In this document: positions 16,434-26,206 of the stretch, piece by piece
Position numbering within the stretch: position 1 is the stretch's first letter
Layout of the letters: each line of letters starts with the position of its first letter
From: an uncultured Bacteroidales bacterium
GTDB lineage: Bacteria > Bacteroidota > Bacteroidia > Bacteroidales > P3
Reading direction: 5' to 3'
Length of the DNA stretch: 60,258 nucleotides
Assembly: GCA_900318665.1 (NCBI GenBank)
Contig: ONLQ01000007.1
Coordinates: 1-60,258, forward strand
Made by a program: the position numbers and the translations under genes
The notes under the pieces: model-generated
What the model was told of the DNA's origin: nothing
Seen by the model: the letters and a program-made list of their open reading frames with translations, nothing else
The model's database searches: none

Positions 16434-17849
16434 ATGAGAAAAAGCATACTGTTTCTTGCCGCCCTTGCGCTCGCGTTTGCCACGCAAACAAAGGCCCAGG
16501 ACATAAAGTACTACAATCTCGACAAACTGCCCAACGCCGGCATCTATCTCCCTGCTCCGCCCGACACGTCGAGCCTGCTCTTTGCCGACGATTTCAACCA
16601 GTGGATATGGGGCAAATCGATGCGTGCCACCCAGCGCGGACGTCAAGCCAGTTGGGAGTCCTACTTCGGCGTGGAACGCATGGCAACGGTTTTCGGCGAG
16701 GCCATGGGTTTTGAAATCTCCAAGACCAAGACCCCCGCAATATGGCACTTCATGCACCGCGTAGGCGAGACCGGCCATTCCGCCGTCACCCTGGCCAAGC
16801 GCAAATATATGCGTGTGCGCCCCTTTGCAAGAATGAACGAGCATGTGGCAGGCGAGTTCGACAACGAAGAGGAACTGCGTGGCAACGGCTCCTATCCCTC
16901 TGGCCATACGGCACTGGGGTGGACCACAGCGTTAGCCTTGGCCGAGATGGCACCCGAATTGCAGGACACCATTCTGCGTCGCGGTTTTGAATATGGGCAG
17001 AGCCGCGTGATCGTAGGCGCACACTGGCAGAGCGATGTCGATGCCTCGCGTATCGCCTCCTCGGCAGCCATGGCGCGCATCCACACTCATCCCGACTATT
17101 ATGCGGACCTCGATGCCGCACGTAAAGAGTTTGTCCAGCACTACAAAGGCAACCTTGGCACGGCCGTCAGTTTCCCCAATAGCCGCCGCATTCTCGATGC
17201 GCCTTTCGACACCGCCAGCCGTCGCTACTATGCCGACATCAACGCCCATTGGATTGCCAAGTCAGAGCGCGCCACCCTGCGAGGCTATCAGGCCATTGCC
17301 GATGCCGACAACAGCATCGACGCCATGCTCCTCTGCTTCTCGCAGAGCATGGGGCTTGCCCTCTCTCGCCAGCATACCCCCCATATTTTCGCACTCCTCA
17401 ACGAGGCACGCCAGACACTCGTAGAACAGTCCGAGGCACTGAAAAACACCGTCTCTCGCAAACGCCCCTACGTCCAGTTGGGCGAAAAGACCCTTATGCC
17501 GCAATACGAAGAGCGCTACCGCAACACCTCTTCCTATGTCTCCACCCATGCCGCCATCGGCTGGGGGCTCTCTCTCCTGCTTGCAGAACTCAACCCCGAC
17601 CATCAGGACGCCATACTTCAACGTGGTTTCGAATACGGCTATAGCCGCGTTATCGCAGGCTATCAGTATGCCTCCGATGTGCAGGCCGCACGCCTTGTGG
17701 CCTCCTACTCCATTGGCCGACTGCACGCCGACCCCGCTTTCCGCACGCTGATAGACAACGCACGCAACGAGTACAAGCAACTGACGGGCAGACATATACC
17801 ACAAAAAATAGTAGAAATAAAAAACAAACCGCGCAAACGCCGCAAGTAG
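16434..17849 (+). CDS. PAP2 phosphatase with two tandem domains, second one degenerate
   Basis: Secreted protein of 471 residues (signal peptide MRKSILFLAALALAFATQTKA) with two class A acid-phosphatase-like halves. The first half has the full triad of motifs: K122-x6-R129-P130, P155-S-G-H158, and S190-R-x5-H197-x3-D201. The second half repeats the layout: K337-x6-R344-P345 is kept, but PSGH has become VSTH (369-372) and the nucleophilic His position is Gln411 within SRVIAGYQYASD. The N-terminal domain should therefore dephosphorylate small phosphoesters in the periplasm. The C-terminal copy is predicted inactive and may be structural. Family members are usually about 240 residues. Confidence 0.9.
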   Translation: MRKSILFLAALALAFATQTKAQDIKYYNLDKLPNAGIYLPAPPDTSSLLFADDFNQWIWGKSMRATQRGRQASWESYFGVERMATVFGEAMGFEISKTKTPAIWHFMHRVGETGHSAVTLAKRKYMRVRPFARMNEHVAGEFDNEEELRGNGSYPSGHTALGWTTALALAEMAPELQDTILRRGFEYGQSRVIVGAHWQSDVDASRIASSAAMARIHTHPDYYADLDAARKEFVQHYKGNLGTAVSFPNSRRILDAPFDTASRRYYADINAHWIAKSERATLRGYQAIADADNSIDAMLLCFSQSMGLALSRQHTPHIFALLNEARQTLVEQSEALKNTVSRKRPYVQLGEKTLMPQYEERYRNTSSYVSTHAAIGWGLSLLLAELNPDHQDAILQRGFEYGYSRVIAGYQYASDVQAARLVASYSIGRLHADPAFRTLIDNARNEYKQLTGRHIPQKIVEIKNKPRKRRK

Positions 17850-17899
17850 TCCCTCGTGGCATAATCAACCCCATTTCCCTACAAAACCGCAGAAAATAG

Positions 17900-17908
17900 T
17901 ATTTTTGC
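17900..17908 (+). promoter_or_regulatory. -7 box upstream of the NfnAB-like gene
   Basis: TATTTTTGC, 35 bases before the ATG at 17943, matches TAnnTTTG. No clear TTG is found at the proper distance upstream. Confidence 0.5.
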
Positions 17909-17942
17909 AAACTCAAAAAAACAAACCGACATATTATTAACC

Positions 17943-20186
17943 ATGTATAGCATTGTAAACAAAAAGAATATCGGCGGCGGACGCATGCTGATAGAAGTCG
18001 AAGCCCCTCGTGTGGCCGAAATGGCACAGCCTGGCCAGTTCATGCTGGTGATGAACAACCGTGAAAGCGAGCGCACCCCAAAAGGCATTTGCGCCATCGA
18101 CAAGGCCAAAGGCACCGTCAGTTTTGTGGCGTGCATGAAATGCCAGCCTATTGAAGGCGACAGCCTCTACGCCGTCACCGGTCCTCTGGGCAAAGCCCTT
18201 CCCCTTGCTTCCGACGCCGTCAAAGGCCAGCGCGTCCTGTTTGCTGCCGACCGTAGCGGCATTGCCAATATGATGCCCATTGCACAATGGTGCAAAGCCA
18301 ACGGCGCAACCGTTGACATCGTTCTTGGCGGCAAAGACAACGAGCACATCTATCTCGTAGAAGAATACAAAAACATGGCCGACCGTCTGATGCTCTCAAC
18401 GGGCGAAGACTACGTGGCTGATATGGGCGAGACCGTAGCCTCTATGGGCAAGGAGAACAACTACGTGCAGTGCGTCGCTCTTGGTTCCGTCGCTATGATG
18501 AAATCCGTAAGCCTCAAAGCCGCCATGCCCGTAATGGCACAAATCATGGGCACCACCTTCGACGGCTCCGGCATGGGTGGCGACGGCCGCATAACGGTCG
18601 ATGGCAAAGTGCTGTCTGCCAGCATCGATGGCCCATTCTTCGATGGCAAAAAAGTTGATTTCGACGAACTGCTGCGCCAGTGTGCCGACATCGACGCCTC
18701 ACGCTATACTTCGACATTCTCCACCGTCGGCGGCACCCACACCCTCACCGAGATGGAGACCACCGTTGACCCCACCAAGTTGAAACGTGTGCACCCCCAG
18801 CGTCAGACTGCCGAGTGCCGCATCCACAACTTCGACGAGGTGTCTATGGGCTACACCGAGGAGCAGGCCAAACTCGAGGCCAGTCGCTGCCTCAACTGCA
18901 AGAATCCTCGTTGCAGCATGAAGGGATGCCCCATCCACAACCGCATACCCGAATTTATCCATCAGATAGTAGAAGGCAACTACGAAGAAGCCTATCAGAT
19001 TATCAGCACCCGTAGCACCCTGCCCGCCATCTGCGGACGCGTGTGCCCCCACGAGCAGCAGTGCGAAGGCAGTTGCGTGCGCGGCATGAAGGGCGAGCCC
19101 GTCTCCATCGGCAACCTCGAGCGTTTCGTGGCCGATTGGCATCGCGAGCATCATCCCGAAGTCGAAAAGCCTGCAATCGCAGCCGACGCCAAGAAGGTGG
19201 CCGTCATTGGCGGTGGCCCTTCGGGCATGGCATGCGCCCACGACCTGGCACAGATGGGCTACAAGGTAACCATCTTCGAGGCCATGCACGAGGCTGGCGG
19301 CGTGATGATTTACGGTATTCCCGAGTTCGTGCTGCCCAAGAAAGTTGTGCGCCACGAGGTCGAGAAATTGCAGAAAATGGGTGTCACTATCGAGACCAAC
19401 GCCATTGGTGGCAAGACCGTTACGGTCGATGACCTGATGGACAACAAAGGCTTCGAAGCCGTATATATCGCTGCCGGCGCAGGTCTGCCTCGCTTCATGG
19501 GCATCCCTGGCGAGACGCTGAACGGCGTGATGTCGGCCAACGAACTGCTGGCCAAGGTCACTATGATGCACGCCAACGAAGAATCCTACAAGACCTCCCT
19601 CACCATTGGCAAGCGCGTGGCCGTCATTGGCGGTGGCAACGTAGCCATCGATGCCGCCCGCGTGGCACGCCGTCTTGGTGCCGAGGTAACGATAGTCTAT
19701 CGCCGCGACGAGGAGAATATGCCTGCACGCCGCGACGAGATACAACTGGCCAAGGAAGAGAACATCGCACTCTGCACACAGACCAACCCCGTGGCATTCC
19801 TCGGCGACGAGAAAGGCAACGTGTGTGGTATGCGCTGCGTGCGTATGGAGATGGGCGAGCCCGACGAGAGCGGCCGCCGCAGTTTCAGCGTCATCGAGGG
19901 CAGCGAGTTCGAGATGCCTATCGACAACGTGTTCCTCGCACTCGGTAGTTCGGCAATACCCATCGTCAACGAAGGTGCAACCGATGTTGCCACCGACCGC
20001 AAGGGGCTTATCACTGCCGACGAAGAAGGCCGCACCAGCCGCAAAGGCGTTTTCGCTGGTGGCGACATCGTCAGTGGTCCGCAGACCGTGGTGCTGGCAA
20101 TGGGTGCCGGTCGCAAAGCCGCCAAAGCCATCGACCAGTATTTCCGTCCCGAGGCTTACACCGAGACCGAAACAACCGAGGCTTAA
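17943..20186 (+). CDS. NfnA-NfnB fusion (DHODH-B electron-transfer-like / glutamate synthase small chain-like), N-half degenerate
   Basis: 747 residues. The C-terminal 450 residues are a complete GltD/NfnB-like flavoprotein. They hold 4Fe-4S cysteines C316, C319, C324, C329 and C364, C368, C374, C378, an FAD motif VAVIGGGPSGMACAHDL, an NADP motif VAVIGGGNVAIDAARV, and a closing FAGGDIVSGPQTVVLAMGAGR. The N-terminal 270 residues align with the ferredoxin-NADP reductase/PyrK-like NfnA subunit. However, the [2Fe-2S] region, normally MCGxC ... AC, reads GSGMGGDGR (208-216) and LSAS (224-227) without Cys, and the NAD glycine loop reads AADRSGIAN (101-109). It is thus a standard fusion in shape, but the NADH/ferredoxin half is probably altered or dead. 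Confidence 0.88.
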   Translation: MYSIVNKKNIGGGRMLIEVEAPRVAEMAQPGQFMLVMNNRESERTPKGICAIDKAKGTVSFVACMKCQPIEGDSLYAVTGPLGKALPLASDAVKGQRVLFAADRSGIANMMPIAQWCKANGATVDIVLGGKDNEHIYLVEEYKNMADRLMLSTGEDYVADMGETVASMGKENNYVQCVALGSVAMMKSVSLKAAMPVMAQIMGTTFDGSGMGGDGRITVDGKVLSASIDGPFFDGKKVDFDELLRQCADIDASRYTSTFSTVGGTHTLTEMETTVDPTKLKRVHPQRQTAECRIHNFDEVSMGYTEEQAKLEASRCLNCKNPRCSMKGCPIHNRIPEFIHQIVEGNYEEAYQIISTRSTLPAICGRVCPHEQQCEGSCVRGMKGEPVSIGNLERFVADWHREHHPEVEKPAIAADAKKVAVIGGGPSGMACAHDLAQMGYKVTIFEAMHEAGGVMIYGIPEFVLPKKVVRHEVEKLQKMGVTIETNAIGGKTVTVDDLMDNKGFEAVYIAAGAGLPRFMGIPGETLNGVMSANELLAKVTMMHANEESYKTSLTIGKRVAVIGGGNVAIDAARVARRLGAEVTIVYRRDEENMPARRDEIQLAKEENIALCTQTNPVAFLGDEKGNVCGMRCVRMEMGEPDESGRRSFSVIEGSEFEMPIDNVFLALGSSAIPIVNEGATDVATDRKGLITADEEGRTSRKGVFAGGDIVSGPQTVVLAMGAGRKAAKAIDQYFRPEAYTETETTEA

Positions 20187-20210
20187 CAGTCTCGTAAATC
20201 ACAAACGACC

Positions 20211-20239
20211 AGGGGTCGCAGGCATTGCCTGCGACCCCT
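20211..20239. terminator. GC-rich inverted repeat between convergent genes
   Basis: AGGGGTCGCAGGCA, one T, then its exact complement TGCCTGCGACCCCT. It stands between the convergent ends of the NfnAB-like gene and the PD40/OmpA gene. The flanks are not T-rich, so it is an intrinsic terminator candidate rather than a textbook one. Confidence 0.65.
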
Positions 20240-20263
20240 TCATTATTCATAAGGATATTCGTC

Positions 20264-21703
20264 CTATTCCATTCTTATTGAGAGGCGAGAGTTGTAGTCT
20301 GTCGAATTGCCGTTCACGCCGGTTGGCGCGATATAGAAATCCATCGTGGTTTGAGGTAGGAGCGACGACAGATAATGCTGCAGATTGTCGATGCGGCGGT
20401 CTGTTACGAGATTGTTGAACTCGTTGTCGGCAGAAACAATGCTCGACACGCCTATACTGACCCTAATCTGCGGGTTCTCGTAGAGGAAACGCACCATACG
20501 CTGCAGTTTTTGTTTGCCTTGTGCTGAAAGTTCGACCGAGGCATCGGGGCCAAAGATGTCGAAAAGATAGATGTATTGACCCAGTTCAAGATTATCGAGC
20601 GTCACGTTGTTTTCCAAATCCGCAACAGCGGTATTGACGTCATCGCTCACAGCAAGCACTTCGACGGTATTGCCGAAATAGCCAGCCTTGCTCATCCAAA
20701 GGTTGTAGGTGTCGCCATAGCCAAGAAGGAAACGATAATTGCCATTTTTATCGCTCTCGCCACGGCACAATAGTTTGTCGCCCTTAAACACCGACACATT
20801 GACATTGGCCAAAGGTCGGGCAGTGACATCGGTAACCACGCCATGCAGCACTACCGTAGGCATGGCTCCATCGTAGAGAAAGACAGACTGGCCGCCATTT
20901 CGGTTGGAAAGCAAAAATATGCGGTTTGAAACAGTGTCGAACGCTATATGCGACGTGCTGCCATAGGTGGCGTTGTAGGGCGATGGAAGCACAATAGGCG
21001 CACAACCGCCCACCACGGAGCGTGACGGCATTTCCTCGGTGCCTCTCGGCTGGAGCAAGCGAGCCGCACGAAGATGCCACTGCGACGATTGGAGAGTGTC
21101 GCGGAACGAGTAGTAGAGGAAGTCGTCAAATATCACAGGGTTTGCCTCATCGCCTACGCTGTTGATTAGCGACCCCATGGAGCGAGGTTCCGTCCAGTCG
21201 TCTTTTTCATCGAGGAGGCAATAGAACAAATCGCTGCCACCATAGCCTTCCGATGGCACACTTGCAAAGACCAGCACGGAGCCGTCTGACGAAAAGACGG
21301 GATGGTCGATAGAGAGGCGGCGTCCGAGGCGAACCTTGCGAACTTTGGGCGATTTGCCTTCGCGAGGCACTACCTCATAGAGCGTATGACGGCCACGAGA
21401 ATCGGGGCGTGTGAAAAAAAGGTTGCCCGTTCGCGGATTGCGCACAGCATAATCGGCTTCCTTGTCAAAGCCATAGAGCATTGTGTCGGCAGAAAGCGCG
21501 ACCATAGAGCCTGCCGAGAAGCGGGCTTCGAAAAGCATATTGTCGGCATAGCAGAACAGATGGCCGTCGAGAACAAAGATGCTACGCATCTGTATTGGCA
21601 AGTCGGCCAGCGACTGCTGACGAAACGATGCACGTTCCTGGGCTCGGAGCGCAACAGCACACAGCAACAGCGCAAATAACAGTATATGGCTTATTACACG
21701 CAT
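20264..21703 (-). CDS. Envelope protein with PD40 propeller, carboxypeptidase-regulatory and OmpA-like domains
   Basis: 479-residue exported protein (signal peptide MRVISHILLFALLLCAVALRA). Propeller blades of PD40 type occur in the first half (PVFSSDGSVLVFASVPSEGYGGSDLFYC). A carboxypeptidase-regulatory beta-sandwich follows (LHGVVTDVTARPLANVNVSVF), and a C-terminal OmpA-like peptidoglycan-binding domain ends in NLVTDRRIDNLQHYLSS. That order resembles PorE of the type IX secretion system, but the N-terminal TPR segment and the lipobox of PorE are absent, so I do not name it PorE. It lies 12 bases after lon and may be its co-transcribed partner. Confidence 0.85.
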   Translation of the reverse strand: MRVISHILLFALLLCAVALRAQERASFRQQSLADLPIQMRSIFVLDGHLFCYADNMLFEARFSAGSMVALSADTMLYGFDKEADYAVRNPRTGNLFFTRPDSRGRHTLYEVVPREGKSPKVRKVRLGRRLSIDHPVFSSDGSVLVFASVPSEGYGGSDLFYCLLDEKDDWTEPRSMGSLINSVGDEANPVIFDDFLYYSFRDTLQSSQWHLRAARLLQPRGTEEMPSRSVVGGCAPIVLPSPYNATYGSTSHIAFDTVSNRIFLLSNRNGGQSVFLYDGAMPTVVLHGVVTDVTARPLANVNVSVFKGDKLLCRGESDKNGNYRFLLGYGDTYNLWMSKAGYFGNTVEVLAVSDDVNTAVADLENNVTLDNLELGQYIYLFDIFGPDASVELSAQGKQKLQRMVRFLYENPQIRVSIGVSSIVSADNEFNNLVTDRRIDNLQHYLSSLLPQTTMDFYIAPTGVNGNSTDYNSRLSIRME

Positions 21704-21715
21704 AAGATAGACTAC

Positions 21716-24130
21716 TTACAGCAAAGCCAGAGGTATGGCATCGCTCATTTTATTGATGTAGTGAAACGTCAGCCCTTCGAGATAGGCGGCTTCTATTTCC
21801 GAAATATCGCGGCGATTATCCTCGCTGAGAATGATGTCAGTGATGCCAGCACGCTTGGCGGCAAGGATTTTCTCCTTGATGCCTCCCACAGGGGTAACAC
21901 TGCCTCGGAGGGTTATCTCGCCAGTCATTGCCACATGGTTGTTGACCTTGCGATGGGTGAAAGCGGAAAACATGGCAATGAACATCGTGATGCCTGCCGA
22001 CGGGCCATCCTTTGGCGTTGCACCTTCGGGCACATGGATATGGATATTTAGCGTTTCGAGTTGTTCGTCGCTCACGCCAAATTCGGCGGCATTGGCCTTG
22101 ATATACTCGAATGCCAGCGTTGCCGACTCCTTCATCACGTCGCCGAGGTTACCCGTCATGGTCAGTTGGCCCTTGCCCTTGCTCAGACTGCTCTCCACAA
22201 AGAGAATCTCGCCACCAACGGCAGTCCACGCCAAACCGGTGACAACGCCAACGCGGGGCTCTTTGCCGCTACGCTCGCTATTGTGGATAGGCAGACCGAG
22301 GGCATTCTTTATCTCCTGCTGCGACACCTTGCGCGGCATACGCTTGACTACCTGCTCTTCCTCCTGCTCGACCATGCTCACGGCGCGACGGCGGATAATC
22401 TTCGAAATGGTCTTTTCGAGTTGGCGCACACCGCTCTCACGGGTATAGTCGTTGATAATTGTCTCCAACGCAGCATCGTCAAACACCACGTCGCTCTTCT
22501 TCATGCCGTGTTCCTTCAACTGGCGCGGAATAAGATGACGCTTGGCAATCTCCTTCTTCTCCTCGTGCACATAGCCGCTCAACTCAATGATTTCCATACG
22601 GTCGAGAAGGGCGGGCTGGATGGTGGAAAGGGTGTTAGCCGTGGCTATGAACATGACCTTTGAGAGGTCGTAATCGACATCAAGGTAGTTATCGTGGAAT
22701 GCGGCATTCTGCTCTGGGTCGAGCACTTCAAGAAGTGCCGATGTGGCGTCGCCATGCACGCTGTTGACCTGCACCTTGTCTATCTCGTCAAGGATAAACA
22801 CAGGATTAGATGTTCCCGACTTCTTGATATTCTGAATGATGCGGCCAGGCATTGCGCCAATATAGGTGCGACGATGGCCTCGTATCTCGGCCTCATCGTG
22901 CAGGCCGCCAAGAGCCACACGCACATACTTTCGTCCCAGAGCGCTGGCAATACTCTTGCCGAGCGAGGTCTTGCCAGTGCCCGGAGGTCCCACAAGACAT
23001 AATATAGGCGACTTCATATCACTCTTTAGGCTCAAAACGGCCAGATATTCAAGTATGCGTTCTTTGACCTTCTCGATGCCGTAATGGTCGCCGTTAAGCA
23101 CCTTTCTGGCATTCGACACGCTGAGATTGTCGTCAGAAACATGGTTCCACGGCAAATCGAGCATCAGGTCGAGATAATTGAGTTGCACGTTATAGTCGGG
23201 CGACTGGGGGTGCATGTGCTTCAGTTTGCCAAACTCCTTGTCGAACACCGCCCTGACATCGTCATTCCACTCCTTTTGTTCGGCGCGAGCCTGCAAATCG
23301 TCAATATCATGGTCGAATGGAGACTCGCCGAGTTCGTCCTGAATGACACGCATCTGCTGGTTGAGGAAATACTCGCGCTGCTGGCGGTCCATCTCAATAC
23401 GGGTGCGTTCCTGCACCTCGTTGCGTACACGCGCAAAGTCAAGTTCCTCGTCCATAAAGGAAAGCAACTGCTCGCCACGCTCCATATAGTTGTCTAACGA
23501 TAGCAGGGCCTGCTTGTCGGAAAGAGACCTTTCGAGATGAGAGGCTATATAGTTGATAAGTATCTTGTCGCTGCCAATATTTTTAAGCGATGACTCGAGC
23601 GAGTCGTTTTTGCTGCGCGAAGAGATGACGTTGCTATACTGTCTGCGCACACGGCGAGCCATGGCATGCAGTTTGCGAGGGTCATCGACTTCTACCTCGG
23701 GCGATACCGCCACGGTGCCCATAAGATAAGGCTCCTCCTCGGTGATTTCATGCAGCACGAAACGCTCGGTGCCCTGCACTATGGCCATCGTAGAGCCATC
23801 GGGCAGAGTGAACACCTTATGGACATGGGCCAGAACGCCAATGCGGAAGATGTCGTCGATAGTAGGATTTTCAACCTCGTTGACCTGCGCCACAACACCG
23901 ATACACAGCGAACGACGCTCGGCCTGTTTCAAGAGTTTCACCGACTTGGGACGTCCCGCCGACACAGGCAGAATGACGCCTGGGAAAAGCACATTCTGCC
24001 GCAAGGGAAGAATAGGAATGACATCGGGCACTTCCCTTTCGTTAAGCAAAAAACCTTCATCGTCCTTTGAGATAATAGGGATAATCTCTGCGTGTTCTAC
24101 CATTGTGTTAAATATATCGCTTAATTTCAT
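21716..24130 (-). CDS. lon: ATP-dependent protease Lon
   Basis: Cytoplasmic AAA+ serine protease for damaged and regulatory proteins, 804 residues, full length. The LON N-terminal substrate domain ([24 protein letters not shown]) is followed by a long coiled region. The AAA core has Walker [16 protein letters not shown] and Walker [10 protein letters not shown]. The protease domain has the Ser-Lys dyad in [11 protein letters not shown] and [13 protein letters not shown]. The start at ATG 24130 fits the family. The 24131-24201 gap shows no consensus promoter or heat-shock operator that I can identify. Confidence 0.98.
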   Translation of the reverse strand: MKLSDIFNTMVEHAEIIPIISKDDEGFLLNEREVPDVIPILPLRQNVLFPGVILPVSAGRPKSVKLLKQAERRSLCIGVVAQVNEVENPTIDDIFRIGVLAHVHKVFTLPDGSTMAIVQGTERFVLHEITEEEPYLMGTVAVSPEVEVDDPRKLHAMARRVRRQYSNVISSRSKNDSLESSLKNIGSDKILINYIASHLERSLSDKQALLSLDNYMERGEQLLSFMDEELDFARVRNEVQERTRIEMDRQQREYFLNQQMRVIQDELGESPFDHDIDDLQARAEQKEWNDDVRAVFDKEFGKLKHMHPQSPDYNVQLNYLDLMLDLPWNHVSDDNLSVSNARKVLNGDHYGIEKVKERILEYLAVLSLKSDMKSPILCLVGPPGTGKTSLGKSIASALGRKYVRVALGGLHDEAEIRGHRRTYIGAMPGRIIQNIKKSGTSNPVFILDEIDKVQVNSVHGDATSALLEVLDPEQNAAFHDNYLDVDYDLSKVMFIATANTLSTIQPALLDRMEIIELSGYVHEEKKEIAKRHLIPRQLKEHGMKKSDVVFDDAALETIINDYTRESGVRQLEKTISKIIRRRAVSMVEQEEEQVVKRMPRKVSQQEIKNALGLPIHNSERSGKEPRVGVVTGLAWTAVGGEILFVESSLSKGKGQLTMTGNLGDVMKESATLAFEYIKANAAEFGVSDEQLETLNIHIHVPEGATPKDGPSAGITMFIAMFSAFTHRKVNNHVAMTGEITLRGSVTPVGGIKEKILAAKRAGITDIILSEDNRRDISEIEAAYLEGLTFHYINKMSDAIPLALL

Positions 24131-24201
24131 TTTAAGAGTATAATCTGCATTTTATTTTCTGTTGCCCCGCACTTTACCGACCTGCATTTATTGCCGCGTT
24201 C

Positions 24202-25395
24202 TTACTGGGCGGCTATCACCACCTGGTTGTCTTTCACCGTCCATCGGCAAGCAGTACCGAGTTCCGCCTCACGGGCATTGAGTTCATCCACAAGGAGCGA
24301 GCGCCCATAAGGGCCAGTCACCTCAAGTTGCAACGCGTTGAAAAGCCTGTAACATTTATCATACATGCCGCCAGAAGATGTACGCCACACAAGGCGGACA
24401 TCGCTGCCCTCCTCTTCCTCCGATAGCCCGCCATAGCAATAACGCACGACGCCATTCTTGGCAGAGAGGAAGCATACAAGGGCTGGTGTGGACGAGGATA
24501 TAGTGCCATAGAAATAGCAATTGTCAACAACGCCAGCCTCACAAATGCCCACCACGCCAGCCGAAGACTCCTGTGACGGCTCCAAGGCCGACACAGCATA
24601 ACAGTTGCTGACCGAAGAGCATCTTGCCCTGTAAACCACTCCGCCAATAGCCGTTGATGACATATTGGCCGACACGCCACAACCACTGACAACCGACCCA
24701 CTGTCGGCCAGCGACACTATACCGCCCACATAAGCGGTTTCGGCTCGAAAACTGCCTTCGCTAAGGCAGTTGGATATGGTTGACGACTCGGCTATGCCAC
24801 AAAACGGCGAGAAATAGCCAAACCACGACGAGTTAAGGCTGACCGACAAGCGCGATTCACAATGCCTAATAAGAGTGCCATTACGACAAAGACACACCAA
24901 CCCGCCGAAAAACCTTTCGGTAACATCAGCCTCGTTCCTCCGAACAACAATATCAGAGGCGTCGGGAGTAAAACCCGTGACGGTACCCGCGACTACAAGG
25001 TTACTGACCTCTGCTCCGTCAAGCACCTTAAAAATAGGGCGGTTGCTTACGGAGATTGAGTAGCCGTTACCGTCGAGTCTGCCGCAAAAAGTATCGACCG
25101 TGGCATTCAGTTCGATGGGCGCGGTAAGACGGAAATAGCGGTTGGAATCCTTGGCATAGGCCGTCATCCAGCGTCGCCAATCGGAAGCCGAAGCAATGCG
25201 ATAAGGGTCGGCGGCAGTGCCTGCCGGCTCTTTAGATGGGGTATCGTCATTCCCAGGCTCGGAAGGCGAGCCATTGTCTTGCGAGCCATTGCTTGAGAAT
25301 GTTTTAATCTCGTCATCTTTCCCACACGACGACACAGACACCGCAGCTAGCGTCATCATACAGACCAAACCCATATTGAGAAAGAGACGATACAT
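24202..25395 (-). CDS. Cys-rich surface lipoprotein with GLUG-like repeats
   Basis: 397-residue putative lipoprotein: signal peptide, then lipobox VSSC followed by a Ser/Pro/Glu-rich linker. The rest consists of short repeats of the kind GGIVSLADSGSVVSGCGVSAN, GGVVYRARCSSVSNCYAVSA and GVVGICEAGVVDNCYFYGTI, about 27 residues each with a conserved Cys. These resemble GLUG motifs of beta-helical adhesins. No enzyme motif is present. It abuts rsmI (1-base gap) on the same strand, which may give it a shared transcript but not a shared function. Surface adhesion is inference from repeat type. Confidence 0.75.
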   Translation of the reverse strand: MYRLFLNMGLVCMMTLAAVSVSSCGKDDEIKTFSSNGSQDNGSPSEPGNDDTPSKEPAGTAADPYRIASASDWRRWMTAYAKDSNRYFRLTAPIELNATVDTFCGRLDGNGYSISVSNRPIFKVLDGAEVSNLVVAGTVTGFTPDASDIVVRRNEADVTERFFGGLVCLCRNGTLIRHCESRLSVSLNSSWFGYFSPFCGIAESSTISNCLSEGSFRAETAYVGGIVSLADSGSVVSGCGVSANMSSTAIGGVVYRARCSSVSNCYAVSALEPSQESSAGVVGICEAGVVDNCYFYGTISSSTPALVCFLSAKNGVVRYCYGGLSEEEEGSDVRLVWRTSSGGMYDKCYRLFNALQLEVTGPYGRSLLVDELNAREAELGTACRWTVKDNQVVIAAQ

Positions 25396-25396
25396 A

Positions 25397-26110
25397 TTAG
25401 TCTTTTTCTATATCTTCCGTTGCTTCAAACGACGTGTCGTCCTGTGCGCTGCCCGCCAAGATTACAACAATCTCGCCCTTCACCTCCTTGGAGGCAAAAT
25501 GATCGCGAACCTCTTGCAACGTGCCGCGAGCCGTCTCGGCATGGACCTTGCTTATCTCGCGCGACACCGAGACCTGGCGTTCCGGACCAACAACGGCTAT
25601 AAGTTGTTCAAGCAGTTTCAGCAAGCGGTAAGGCGACTCGTAGATAACCATAGTGCGCGTTTCGCCTGCCAAATTCTGAATACGAGTCTGACGGCCTTTC
25701 TTGTGAGGCAGAAAACCCTCGAACACAAACTTGTCGCACGGCAAACCTGAATCGACAAGCGCTGGAACAAAAGCCGTAGCCCCTGGCAGACATTCGACAT
25801 CTATGCCCTGTCGCACCGCCTCGCGGACCAGAAGAAACCCAGGGTCGCTGATGCCCGGCGTGCCCGCATCGGTAACTATGGCAAGAGTTTTGCCCCCACG
25901 CAGCATATCAATATAGCGTCCCAGTTGCTGATGCTCGTTGAAGATATGATACGACTGCAACGGCGTGTCGATAGAATAATGCTGCATAAGCACCCGCGAT
26001 GTGCGAGTGTCCTCGGCCAAAATCAAATCAACACTTTTCAGCACCTCGACGGCACGAAAAGTCATATCGCCAAGATTGCCTACTGGAGTGGGCACAAGAT
26101 AGAGTTTCAT
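25397..26110 (-). CDS. rsmI: 16S rRNA (cytidine(1402)-2'-O)-methyltransferase
   Basis: Methylates the ribose of C1402 in the decoding centre. The tetrapyrrole-methylase fold is plain: LYLVPTPVGNLGDMTFRAVEVL, LILAEDTRTSRVLMQHY, AIVTDAGTPGISDPGFLLV, FEGFLPHKKGRQTRI and IYESPYRLLKLLEQL. The length of 237 residues is at the usual size. A hairpin at 26145-26192 separates it from yebC upstream, and no strong promoter box was found in the short gap. Confidence 0.97.
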   Translation of the reverse strand: MKLYLVPTPVGNLGDMTFRAVEVLKSVDLILAEDTRTSRVLMQHYSIDTPLQSYHIFNEHQQLGRYIDMLRGGKTLAIVTDAGTPGISDPGFLLVREAVRQGIDVECLPGATAFVPALVDSGLPCDKFVFEGFLPHKKGRQTRIQNLAGETRTMVIYESPYRLLKLLEQLIAVVGPERQVSVSREISKVHAETARGTLQEVRDHFASKEVKGEIVVILAGSAQDDTSFEATEDIEKD

Positions 26111-26144
26111 CGTCGCAAAAAGGCAAAAAAACTTATCATTACGA

Positions 26145-26192
26145 AATCACAAAGAGACCCACTCGGAAACAGGAGTCGGTCTCTTCGTGATT
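26145..26192 (-). terminator. Hairpin after yebC
   Basis: AATCAC-A-AAGAGACC-C-ACTC pairs with GAGT-C-GGTCTCTT-C-GTGATT over 20 positions with two internal mismatches. It begins 14 bases past the yebC stop on the minus strand. No long T run follows, but the stem is long. Confidence 0.7.
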
Positions 26193-26206
26193 AACTCTAA
26201 TTGCGA

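Noticed and set aside
18699-19745. 348-codon minus-strand frame within the NfnAB-like gene
   Set aside because: Antisense shadow without recognisable domains.
21716-24130. Lon as part of a BREX-type or other phage-defence set
   Set aside because: It is a standard housekeeping Lon with full N-domain; neighbours are not defence genes.
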